A stretch of DNA of 64,000 bases from Alteribacter populi (lineage in GTDB: Bacteria > Bacillota > Bacilli > Bacillales > Salisediminibacteriaceae). Below the pieces are notes generated by a model that saw only the letters and a list, made by a program, of their open reading frames with translations, ran no database searches and had not been told where the DNA came from. Each line of letters opens with the position of its first letter. Position 1 is the stretch's first letter. The stretch lies in contig NZ_KZ293963.1 of NCBI RefSeq assembly GCF_002352765.1, forward strand, positions 3,188,559 to 3,252,558. The letters are read 5' to 3'. A program made the translations under genes and the position numbers. Of the stretch, positions 49,441 to 57,387 are shown piece after piece.

Positions 49441-50850
49441 ATGTCTGAAAATCGTAGAATTGCCGAACAGTTAATCGCGGCCATCGGTGGCCAAGAAAAT
49501 GTGGAATCCGTTGCGCATTGTGCTACTCGCTTGCGGATTATGATTAATGACAAAGAGAAAATCGATCAAAAGCGAGTAGAAGAATTAGATAAAGTTAAAG
49601 GCGCTTTTTATAATTCTGGCCAATACCAAGTAATCTTTGGTACGGGGACTGTGAACCGGATTCATGAAGAGGTCATTAATTTTGGAGTTTCTGAATCCTC
49701 AAAAGGTGAACAGAAAAATGAAGCCGCGAAACAAGGAAACAGCTTTCAACGAGCGGTTCGGACTTTTGGGGACGTTTTTGTTCCCATAATTCCAGTTTTA
49801 GTAGCAACGGGGCTATTTATGGGGTTACGTGGCCTTTTAACACAAGAAACCGTATTAGCCTGGTTTGGGCTCATTCCGGAAGATATTTCTGAGAACTTCC
49901 TCTTGTTTACTGAAGTTTTAACTGATACGGCATTTGCGTTCTTACCAGCGCTCGTTGCTTGGTCAGCTTTCCGTGTATTTGGTGGAAGTCCGATTATCGG
50001 GATCGTTCTCGGGCTCATGCTCGTAAGTCCTGCTTTGCCGAACGCATGGGCTGTAGCAGAAAATCCGGATCTTGCACTAACGTTCTTAGGCTTTATTCCT
50101 GTTATCGGTTATCAAGGCTCTGTACTTCCAGCTTTTATTGCAGGTTACGTAGGGGCAAAGCTTGAAAAATGGATTCGTAAACGTGTACCTGAAGCACTCG
50201 ATTTAATTTTAACGCCATTCTTAACATTACTTATTATGATTACACTTGCTCTGTTTGTGATTGGCCCAATATTTCATGCTGTTGAAGCAGCAGTAATGGC
50301 TGCCACTACAGCTTTACTTCAATTACCGTTTGGAATCAGTGGTCTTATCATCGGTGGTCTGCACCAAATTATTGTGATTACAGGTGTACATCACATATTT
50401 AACTTCTTAGAAATTCAATTGCTCAATGAATTTGGAAATAACCCGTTTAATGCAATTATCACATGTGCAATCGCTGCTCAAGGTGGGGCTGCGTTAGCGG
50501 TTGGGGTGAAGACGAAGGTGAAAAAACTAAAAGCCTTGGCCCTTCCTTCTTCGCTTTCGGCATTTTTAGGAATTACTGAACCGGCTATCTTTGGTGTAAA
50601 TCTCCGTTATATGAAACCATTTGTAATGGGGCTGTTTGGAGGTGCTGCCGGAGCCTTCTTCGCATCCATCGTAGGATTAGCAGGAACCGGCATGGCGATT
50701 ACCGTACTCCCAGGAACATTGTTGTATCTTAATGAACAAATTGTCCTTTATCTATTAGCGAATATCATTTCAATCGGGGTAGCCTTCGTATTGACTTATA
50801 TGTTTGGATACACAGATAAAATGAAAGAAGAAATGGACGGAGAAGCGTAA
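49441..50850 (+). CDS. PTS system sucrose-type EIIBC component
   Basis: A 469-residue membrane sugar permease. ATG 49441 follows AAGGAG. Residues 1-85 are the EIIB domain with phospho-cysteine Cys 27 in VAHCATRLRI. Residues about 105-460 are the EIIC domain with about ten helices, TGVHHIFNFLEIQLL and the substrate motif GITEPAIFGVNLRY. The sucrose/trehalose subfamily is indicated. There is no EIIA domain or linked EIIA gene, so phosphate must come from another EIIA. No sucrose-6-phosphate hydrolase gene follows. Specificity is therefore tentative. Confidence 0.88.
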   Translation: MSENRRIAEQLIAAIGGQENVESVAHCATRLRIMINDKEKIDQKRVEELDKVKGAFYNSGQYQVIFGTGTVNRIHEEVINFGVSESSKGEQKNEAAKQGNSFQRAVRTFGDVFVPIIPVLVATGLFMGLRGLLTQETVLAWFGLIPEDISENFLLFTEVLTDTAFAFLPALVAWSAFRVFGGSPIIGIVLGLMLVSPALPNAWAVAENPDLALTFLGFIPVIGYQGSVLPAFIAGYVGAKLEKWIRKRVPEALDLILTPFLTLLIMITLALFVIGPIFHAVEAAVMAATTALLQLPFGISGLIIGGLHQIIVITGVHHIFNFLEIQLLNEFGNNPFNAIITCAIAAQGGAALAVGVKTKVKKLKALALPSSLSAFLGITEPAIFGVNLRYMKPFVMGLFGGAAGAFFASIVGLAGTGMAITVLPGTLLYLNEQIVLYLLANIISIGVAFVLTYMFGYTDKMKEEMDGEA

Positions 50851-50863
50851 AATGAATCTAGAG

Positions 50864-50893
50864 AAAGAGACTGCCTGCGGGTAGTCTTTTTTT
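50864..50893 (+). terminator. rho-independent terminator
   Basis: AAAGAGACTGCC, TGC, GGGTAGTCTTTTTTT. Confidence 0.88.
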
Positions 50894-50912
50894 ATAATAT
50901 AAGAATTCATAA

Positions 50913-50958
50913 GTGGACAGCTACCTTCACGCCGCTCGCTATACGGTTTTTCTTATGG
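50913..50958. repeat. R3 dispersed repeat, short internally deleted copy
   Basis: TGGACAGCTACCTTCACGCC joined directly to CTATACGGTTTTTCTTA, i.e. the left and right ends of R3 without the middle. Confidence 0.78.
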
Positions 50959-51041
50959 TTCCGAAGTTGAAATGCAGAATGCTTCGCTGTTTTGAGATAC
51001 GCTATAATAAAACGGAAACACAAAGGAAAGGGGAGTGCAAT

Positions 51042-52031
51042 ATGTACCAACTAGAGCCGGTAGCTTATGTGAAAAACAGTCGGAAAGAAATAGAAGATGA
51101 TAACTGGGGTAACATTCATTCGGTGTTAACATTAACGGGTTCATTTCCTGAAGAAAGCTTGAAAGGAATTGGAGAATTTAGCCACGTCGAAATTATTTTC
51201 TATTTTGACCAGGTAAAAGAAGAAAAGATTCAAACCGGAGCGAGGCACCCAAGAAATGATGAGTCGTTGCCGAGAGTCGGAATTTTCGCACAGCGTGGGA
51301 AAAACCGTCCGAATCGGATTGGATCGACAATTGTGCGGATCATTAAACATGATGGGAAGAAGCTGTATGTGGAAGGTTTGGATGCAATAGACGGAACCCC
51401 CATTTTAGACATTAAACCTGTAATGAACACGTTTCTCCCAAGGGAACCTGTAACCGAACCCGCATGGACAAAAGAAATTATGAAAGAATATTGGAAGTCT
51501 GAAAAGAAAGTGAAGCGACCTGTAATAGTGGTGGACTATAACTCGAGTTGGAAGGAGGACTTTCAAAAAGAGGCTGAGAAACTAACAGCTGTATTTGGTA
51601 GACAGTTCATGAACATCCACCATATTGGCAGTACCTCTGTTGAAGGCTTAGCCGCAAAGCCGATCATTGACATTCTCATTGAAGTGAGAGACCTGAATGG
51701 CGTTGATGTATTTAACCAGTCTATGAAACAGCTGGGTTATGTTGCTCGTGGAGAAAACGGGATACCAGGCCGTCGGTATTTTTATAAAGGAGAAGGGAAG
51801 AGCCGTAGTCATCACATTCATGTATTTCAGGAAGGATCAGAGCAAGTAGAGCGGCATCTAGCTTTTCGTGATTATTTACGAGAGCACAGGAAAGAAAGTC
51901 TGCGTTACGCTGAACTAAAAAAGAATTTGTCTCGACGGTTCCCTACTGATATTGAAAGCTATCTAAAAGGGAAAGTTCGTTTTGTTGAAGAGCTGGAGCG
52001 CAAAGCAGTTTATTGGAAGAATCAAGGCTAG
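51042..52031 (+). CDS. TrmO-GrpB fusion protein
   Basis: A 329-residue two-domain protein. ATG 51042 follows AAGGGGAG. Residues 1-about 145 are a TrmO/TsaA (YaeB) domain, a SAM-dependent N6-methyltransferase acting on t6A37 of tRNAs (FSHVEIIFYFDQ, ARHPRNDESLPRVGIFAQRG, NRPNRIGSTIVRI, LDAIDGTPILDIKP). Residues about 155-325 are a GrpB (UPF0157) domain of the nucleotidyltransferase superfamily (VVDYNSSWKEDFQKEAEKL, HHIGSTSVEGLAAKPIIDIL, HHIHVFQEGSEQVERHLAFR). The GrpB active-site pattern GST with KPIID is intact. Linking the two suggests a tRNA- or nucleotide-related function for GrpB. Confidence 0.88.
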   Translation: MYQLEPVAYVKNSRKEIEDDNWGNIHSVLTLTGSFPEESLKGIGEFSHVEIIFYFDQVKEEKIQTGARHPRNDESLPRVGIFAQRGKNRPNRIGSTIVRIIKHDGKKLYVEGLDAIDGTPILDIKPVMNTFLPREPVTEPAWTKEIMKEYWKSEKKVKRPVIVVDYNSSWKEDFQKEAEKLTAVFGRQFMNIHHIGSTSVEGLAAKPIIDILIEVRDLNGVDVFNQSMKQLGYVARGENGIPGRRYFYKGEGKSRSHHIHVFQEGSEQVERHLAFRDYLREHRKESLRYAELKKNLSRRFPTDIESYLKGKVRFVEELERKAVYWKNQG

Positions 52032-52078
52032 AGAAAATGGGCATCCTCCTAAGGATGCTTTATTTGAAGAGTTTATAA

Positions 52079-52337
52079 GAGGACAGCTACCTTCACGCCG
52101 CTCGTCTCAAGGTAAAACCATCCTTGAGATTTTAGAACAAACGGCGGAAACTAAAGCGTTGCCCGCGGAAAAACGGGCCAGTCAAGACCCCGCAGGGCGC
52201 ATTTCCCGAGGAGGTTTGGCGGTTCGTCCGCGGAAAGCGTCCGCCTGTAGCGGATTCCAACGAAGGTCTTATTTTATTAAAAAGCAATAATCTTTTAGGA
52301 AACTGGTTTAACAAAAGACCGTTATGCGGTTTTCTAA
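52079..52337. repeat. R3 repeat with an R5 element nested inside
   Basis: Left R3 half at 52079-52135 (CAGCTACCTTCACGCCGCTC, hairpin CTCAAGG/CCTTGAG). R5 copy 2 at 52148-52262 (AACGGGCCAGTCAAGACCCC and following blocks). Right R3 half at 52296-52337 (GGTTTAACAAAAGACCGTTA, GCGGTTTTC). The order shows that R5 entered an existing R3. The whole 420-bp gap between the TrmO-GrpB and SinR-like genes is filled by these repeats. Confidence 0.8.
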
Positions 52338-52452
52338 ATTATCTTGGTTTCCTATATCGAACAAAAATAAATAGACTAATGGACGTTAGTTCGATATAAT
52401 GAACATATAAGTGGTGTTGTTCGTTGTAAAGAATGTGAAAGGTGGTGGGACT

Positions 52453-52812
52453 ATGGGTGAAGTGGGAAAAAGAATTAAAAAATACCGTCTTAGAAAAGGC
52501 TATTCGATTTCAAGATTGGCAGATGAAAGTGGAATAGCGAAATCATATATTAGTTTTTTAGAGCGAGATCAACGAAAAAACCCGTCTGTAGAAACATTAA
52601 AAAAGCTTTCCGTTGTATTAAAAATACCTCTGGAGCTTCTTATGGTGGATGAAAAGCGTGAATCTGTTCTGGAAGTTTTGGATGACGATTGGCTACATTT
52701 GATAAAAGAAGCTAAAGAGAGCGGCGTGAGTAAAGAAGAAGTTAAAAACTACATTCGCTTTATTCAATATACTAATTGGAATGAGGAGGTAAAAAGAAAT
52801 GGAAGGGATTGA
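52453..52812 (+). CDS. sinR: SinR-like transcriptional repressor
   Basis: A 119-residue regulator. Residues 5-60 are an HTH_3 DNA-binding domain (GKRIKKYRLRKGYSISRLAD, SYISFLERDQRKNPSVETLK). Residues about 76-108 (DDDWLHLIKEAKESGVSKEE, VKNYIRFIQ) are the SinR dimerisation/SinI-binding domain. ATG 52453 follows GGTGGTGGGA. SinR represses biofilm matrix genes in B. subtilis. The SinI-like partner at 23520 is 29 kb away instead of adjacent. Followed by a terminator shared with the convergent azoreductase gene. Confidence 0.85.
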   Translation: MGEVGKRIKKYRLRKGYSISRLADESGIAKSYISFLERDQRKNPSVETLKKLSVVLKIPLELLMVDEKRESVLEVLDDDWLHLIKEAKESGVSKEEVKNYIRFIQYTNWNEEVKRNGRD

Positions 52813-52818
52813 ACATAA

Positions 52819-52846
52819 AACCCTTGGCCTATAATAGCCAAGGGTT
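52819..52846. terminator. hairpin between sinR-like and azoR genes
   Basis: AACCCTTGGC and GCCAAGGGTT around eight bases, a perfect 10-bp stem in the gap between convergent genes. Confidence 0.83.
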
Positions 52847-52862
52847 CTGGGACTGTTTCATA

Positions 52863-53513
52863 TTATAATTGACTTACTTTATCTTTAGAAAATCCCTCAA
52901 CCGCTGCTGCTGCTGTATCTTTTGCTTCGCTTAAGATTTCTCCTACACGATCTGGGTATTGGTTCATTCCTTCAACAGGAATATGCGTGTAATCGGTAAT
53001 TCCGATAAAGCCCATGATCCCTCGTAAATATTTATCCGCAAATTCAAAGTCCATGGCTGGACCTTCTGAATACACACCGCCGCGTGCTTGGACGTGGACA
53101 ACTTTTTTGTCTGTGAGTAAACCTTGCGGGCCCTCTTCAGTGTATTTAAATGTTTTTCCTGCGATCGCAATGTTATCAATAAATGCCTTAAGCTTTGGAG
53201 GGTAGCTTAAATTCCACATAGGTGTAACGAATACGTATTTATCCGCTTCTAAAAATTGCTCAAGGAGTTGGTTCATACGAGAAGTAATCGCTTCTTCCTC
53301 TTCATTTAGAGGTTGTCCTTTTTGAAGCTTTCCCCAAGCTCCTAAAACCGTTTCATCAATAAGAGGAATATATTCTTTATATAAGTCCAAGCGTTCTACT
53401 CGATCCCCTGAATTCTCCTCCTGATACTTTTCGATAAAATGCTCTCCAACCTGTAAACCGAAGGACTCTTCGACAGCTTTAGGATTTGCTGTGATGTATA
53501 ATACTTTAGCCAT
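52863..53513 (-). CDS. azoR: FMN-dependent NADH-azoreductase
   Basis: A 216-residue flavodoxin-fold oxidoreductase. VLYITANPKAVEESFGLQVG is the FMN phosphate loop, VFVTPMWNLSYPPKLKAFID is the family's signature with the flavin ring contacts, and VVHVQARGGVYSEGPAMDFE closes the site. AzoR enzymes reduce quinones and azo compounds and protect against electrophile stress. ATG 53513 follows AAAGGATG. The 20-bp palindrome at 53644, 130 bp upstream, is a candidate operator shared with the sulfur cluster. Confidence 0.92.
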   Translation of the reverse strand: MAKVLYITANPKAVEESFGLQVGEHFIEKYQEENSGDRVERLDLYKEYIPLIDETVLGAWGKLQKGQPLNEEEEAITSRMNQLLEQFLEADKYVFVTPMWNLSYPPKLKAFIDNIAIAGKTFKYTEEGPQGLLTDKKVVHVQARGGVYSEGPAMDFEFADKYLRGIMGFIGITDYTHIPVEGMNQYPDRVGEILSEAKDTAAAAVEGFSKDKVSQL

Positions 53514-53643
53514 TTTCTATTCATCCTTTCTGTTATAACAAAATTTAATGTAGTGGCAATACAAAAGATAGTATATTACTTTTTGTAAGTTAAGTAAAGG
53601 AATTTGTTTTTGGGAATTGTTGGGGATCAGAGTAGGCGGGAAT

Positions 53644-53663
53644 TTAAACAAACGTTTGTTTAA
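53644..53663. promoter_or_regulatory. 20-bp perfect palindrome upstream of azoR
   Basis: TTAAACAAACGTTTGTTTAA, identical in all 20 bases to 12403-12422. Probable operator of a TetR-like repressor. Confidence 0.65.
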
Positions 53664-53721
53664 TTTACGAAAAAGAAAAAGTTCGAGAAGATGCTGTCGA
53701 ATTACTTATGCTTCATTAAAA

Positions 53722-53756
53722 AGAAGCAGCTCTCTATGTAATAGAGGCTGCTTCTC
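53722..53756. terminator. isolated strong hairpin
   Basis: AGAAGCAGC and GCTGCTTCT arms around an inner CTCTAT/ATAGAG stem. No gene lies close upstream on the plus strand. May be a remnant terminator. Confidence 0.55.
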
Positions 53757-53779
53757 TGCGTCAAATTAATCTGTTTTTT

Positions 53780-53980
53780 TAAAGATCAGAAAGTATAGAG
53801 CGGTCAGCTATCTTTTCGTCGCTCGTCTCAAGGAAAAAGCATTCTTGAGAGGAAGTTAATGCGGTTTTATAAAGGCTCTTTTTTAAAAAGATTGTTACTA
53901 TTTTGCTTAGAAAAAACGCTCGAAATGCAACAACTTTACGGAAACCGCATTAATCAAAGTCGACTATGAGGTTTTTCTTA
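53780..53980. repeat. R3 dispersed repeat supplying the stop codon of the BCCT gene
   Basis: AGAAAGTATAGAGCGGTCAG, CTATCTTTTCGTCGCTCG, a CTCAAGG/TTCTTGAG hairpin, then about 100 bp of other sequence and the right end GACTATGAGGTTTTTCTTA. The last TTA is the TAA stop of the BCCT transporter gene on the minus strand. Confidence 0.8.
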
Positions 53981-55801
53981 ATGATTGTTTTTGTCCTTAG
54001 ATGAATCTGAATTTTTTTCATCAGAATCTGGTGTATCCAGTTCTCCGTTTAATTGGTCACTTAAATCTTCGCGTAAATCATCATAGACGCGCTCTTTAAA
54101 TTCGTCATAAACCTCATCTTTAATGTCATCATAAACTTCTTCTTTTATATCACCGTAAACCTCTTCTTTTATATCGTCGTACACTTCTTCTTTAATATCA
54201 TCATAGACGTTTTCTTTCATTTTATCGTACATATCGCCGTAAACTTCCTCTTTTACTTTTTTCGTATGCCGGCGTGATTTTCGCTTTTGCTCTACTTTCA
54301 TATCCCGTCCCATCATCATAATTAATGAGAAGACCATCACGACCATGATCATAGCAAACGGGAGGGCTGCAACAATGGAGGCGGTTTGAAGTCCCTCCAA
54401 TCCGCCACTCGCTAACAGGACACTGGCAGTACCGGCAATCAAGAATCCCCATATAATTTTGACGCTTAATCGAGGATTTAAGCTTCCACTGCTTGTCATT
54501 GCGCCGAGAACGTAAGACGCGGAATCTGCAGAAGTTATAAAGAAAATAATAATGAGCGCTATCGCTAGGAGACTCATAATCATCCCTAATGGCAGTTCAC
54601 CTAGAGTGACGAATAGGGCTACTTCTACGTTTTCCATAACTAGGTTACCAATTTGTTCGTTTCCGCTTACGATCATATCGAGCGCGGTTCCGCCAAACGC
54701 AGTGAACCAAACGGCCGCGAGTAAAGACGGAACAATGAGTACACCAGCTACAAATTCCCGTATTGTTCGGCCGCGAGATATTCGAGCGATAAAGATGCCC
54801 ATAAACGGAGCCCAAGAGATATGCCAGGCCCAGAAGAATATCGTATAGATGCCTAACCATTCCCCGTCACCAAATGGATCAAGGTCTAAGCTCATTTGTG
54901 TGACATTTGCCAAGTACCCACCGATCGTGGTGACGATACTTTCCGCAATAAATAACGATGGTCCCATCACAATCACGAAAATAAGTAAAATGGCGGCGAT
55001 TGTTAGATTAAGGACACTTAGAATGCGAATCCCTTTATTTACACCGGACGCAGCAGAGAAAATAAAAAGAACGGTAACAATGGCAATAATAATAAAATTA
55101 GTAAAGGAATTGTTTGGAATGGCGTTGTTCGTTATATAAGATAGTCCGCCGGTAATTTGCAGAGCACTTAAGCCGAAAGTCGTGGCTACCCCTGTAGATG
55201 TGGCTAAGACTGCAAGCGTATCAATACCTTTACCAAATGGACCGTAAATCCGATCTCCCAATAATGGCTGAAAAGCAGAACTAATTAAAGCGGGCTGGTC
55301 TTTTCTAAATTGAACATAGCCTAATGTTAATGCTACAAGGGAGAATATCGCCCACGGATGCAATGCCCAATGGAAAACGGCGTACCGTAAACCGGCGTCT
55401 GCTTGGGTAGCTGTATCCGCATTTATGTAATCCGGGTGTGGATCGAGGTAATAAAGAGCAGGTTCTGCTACTCCCCAGAACACAAAGCCAACACCAATCC
55501 CGGCTGAAAATAACATGCCGATCCAGGTATAAAACTTGTACTCGGGTCGTTCACCTGGTTTTCCCAATTTTAGCTTTCCAAATGGGCTGACTGCTAAAAA
55601 AAGAACAAAAGCAATGAAGAGTGCGGTTGAGAGCATGTAGAACCAACCAAAGTTGTCGAGAGTAACGCCCAGAGCATCATTGGAGACGCGGTCTAGTGAT
55701 TCGGGTCCTATAGCACCCCATAATACAAAAAGTGCTACTAGTGGTGCAGAAATATAAAATACGATGCTAGGTTTTTTCGTTTCGTATTCAAATTTTCTCA
55801 C
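53978..55801 (-). CDS. BCCT-family compatible-solute transporter with repetitive C-terminal tail
   Basis: A 607-residue membrane protein. Twelve helices (about 15-500) with BCCT signatures GMLFSAGIGVGFVFWGVAEP, ALHPWAIFSLVALTLGYVQF and FFWAWHISWAPFMGIFIARI (Trp-rich betaine site), so it should import glycine betaine, choline or carnitine with sodium. The last 110 residues are cytoplasmic: a basic patch (EQKRKSRRHTKK), then about eight octapeptides of the type EEVYDDIK, and an acidic end. The GTG start at 55801 lies behind GGATG. The tail is a candidate osmosensory domain. Its stop codon is part of R3. Confidence 0.92.
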   Translation of the reverse strand: MRKFEYETKKPSIVFYISAPLVALFVLWGAIGPESLDRVSNDALGVTLDNFGWFYMLSTALFIAFVLFLAVSPFGKLKLGKPGERPEYKFYTWIGMLFSAGIGVGFVFWGVAEPALYYLDPHPDYINADTATQADAGLRYAVFHWALHPWAIFSLVALTLGYVQFRKDQPALISSAFQPLLGDRIYGPFGKGIDTLAVLATSTGVATTFGLSALQITGGLSYITNNAIPNNSFTNFIIIAIVTVLFIFSAASGVNKGIRILSVLNLTIAAILLIFVIVMGPSLFIAESIVTTIGGYLANVTQMSLDLDPFGDGEWLGIYTIFFWAWHISWAPFMGIFIARISRGRTIREFVAGVLIVPSLLAAVWFTAFGGTALDMIVSGNEQIGNLVMENVEVALFVTLGELPLGMIMSLLAIALIIIFFITSADSASYVLGAMTSSGSLNPRLSVKIIWGFLIAGTASVLLASGGLEGLQTASIVAALPFAMIMVVMVFSLIMMMGRDMKVEQKRKSRRHTKKVKEEVYGDMYDKMKENVYDDIKEEVYDDIKEEVYGDIKEEVYDDIKDEVYDEFKERVYDDLREDLSDQLNGELDTPDSDEKNSDSSKDKNNH

Positions 55802-55959
55802 ATTAAATTCATCCGAATAGCTTCGAATGGTCCTCCTTTCGATATCTGTTTATGTAGATAGCTAGGTAGTCGAGCGTAACAGATGGAATCGGACTCGTAA
55901 AGAATTAGAACATATTAACGTTACTTTCCCCTAAAAGAGGTAGATAAAACAAGATTGTA

Positions 55960-56685
55960 CTAACTACGGTGCATGGTGGTAATAAACGTATAACGGTCAG
56001 CGCGATAGGACGAGCGGACCAACTCAAGCACACGTCCATCTTTTAAGTGTGTTTTTCGTTGGATTTGTAAGAGTGGTTCACCCTTCTCAACATGAAGGTA
56101 CTCTTTTTCGTCTGTACTTGCTAGTGTGGCACCGATCACTTGTGTTCCATAGTCAATCGTATGATTAAGCGTATCTTCTACATAGTGATAAAAAGAAGTT
56201 TGTATGACATCGGCAGTTAACCCCGGCGTTAAGTCGATTGGAATATAAGATGTTTCAAGTGCAATTGGTGAACCATCTGCCAGACGAACCCTACGGATAA
56301 GATAAACTTTTGCACTTGGGTCAATTCCTAACTCTTTGGTAATCGCCGGGTCAACAATTTCTTCGTCAAAGAACAGTAAACGATTGCTAGGAATCATTCC
56401 CCTGTTTTTCATATCTTCTGTAAAGCTTGTAAGGCCTTGCAAAGGCTGCGCAATCTTTTTCTCTGCAACGAAGGTTCCTTTTCCTTTTTTTCGAAACAAC
56501 AGATTTTCATTAACTAAGTTGTTAATTGCTTGGCGCACGGTCATCCTACTTATATTGAAGGTTTCAGCCATCTCTCTTTCAGAAGGCAATATGTCTCCAG
56601 GTTGAAACTGTTTATTTTGAATTCTTTCCTTAATATATTCTTCTATTTGATAATAAATGGGCAAAGGAGAGTTCTTGTCAATCAA
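55960..56685 (-). CDS. GntR-family regulator of the HutC/UTRA type
   Basis: A 241-residue regulator. Residues 5-70 form the winged helix (YYQIEEYIKERIQNKQFQPG, NISRMTVRQAINNLVNENLL, RKKGKGTFV). Residues about 85-235 are a UTRA ligand-binding domain with RRVRLADGSPIALETSYIP. The TTG start at 56685 follows AAAGGAG. The type resembles NagR/YvoA or TreR, which sense sugar phosphates, but no sugar genes are adjacent, so the target is unknown. Confidence 0.88.
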   Translation of the reverse strand: MIDKNSPLPIYYQIEEYIKERIQNKQFQPGDILPSEREMAETFNISRMTVRQAINNLVNENLLFRKKGKGTFVAEKKIAQPLQGLTSFTEDMKNRGMIPSNRLLFFDEEIVDPAITKELGIDPSAKVYLIRRVRLADGSPIALETSYIPIDLTPGLTADVIQTSFYHYVEDTLNHTIDYGTQVIGATLASTDEKEYLHVEKGEPLLQIQRKTHLKDGRVLELVRSSYRADRYTFITTMHRS

Positions 56686-56775
56686 CGCTTTAAGCTCCTT
56701 TCGTTAAATTTGTCTTATTATACGCGGATAGTCTGACCGTTTGTTGGATCATCTACTCGGTCATTTTTCTATTTT

Positions 56776-57220
56776 ACACGGTTTGCAGTACGTTTTCATG
56801 TTTTTGAGGGAAAAAATGGACGGGAGACAGAAGAACAAATAGTCGGATTGCTTCATGACTTATCCAACACCGCGCTTTCCCATTTTGTTGATGTCGTTTA
56901 TGAAAAAGAGAGAATACTCCCGCGAATAGATTTTTCGAAGTCTTCTTGAAGGTTATGACGTACCATGAATATTAACGAAGTACGGATATCAATCTGAGAA
57001 GGTGCTGGCGATTTCAAACTTACACTATCCTATACTAGAGCAACCTCTATCTGTCCTGTGTGCGGATCGAATTGACTATACGCTCCGGGACCAGCACCTT
57101 TATTTCGGAGTACCCATACAAAATATTCATGCATTTTTACGTCAATTAGCAATCTCAGAAACCGGCGGTACGTGCTTCAAAGGTTTCCTCTTTTATCGGG
57201 AAAAAGATAGAAGCTGCTAG
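56776..57220 (+). pseudogene. decayed HD-domain phosphohydrolase
   Basis: Pieces in different frames read EEQIVGLLHDLSNTALSHFV (56834 onward, the HD metal motif of dNTPase-like hydrolases) and EKVLAISNLHYPILEQPLSV, LCADRIDYTLRD (from about 56998), matching consecutive parts of HD-family hydrolases. Between them a stop and a frame change interrupt the gene, and no start codon with a ribosome binding site remains. Probably a once complete gene of some 250-300 codons. The rest of the 700-bp gap holds nothing recognised. Confidence 0.65.
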
Positions 57221-57387
57221 TAATTTTGAGAGACATATACTAGTAGGTATTACTTAGGATGAAAACACGAAATCTGACCCCACCCTCGGTTTGCATTGGG
57301 TTAAGGACACGATGTAAAATAAAGGGAAAATCAATAGATAGTCGAACTAGTTAGTATAAACATTTATCAGTTAAGGAGGACTTCATT

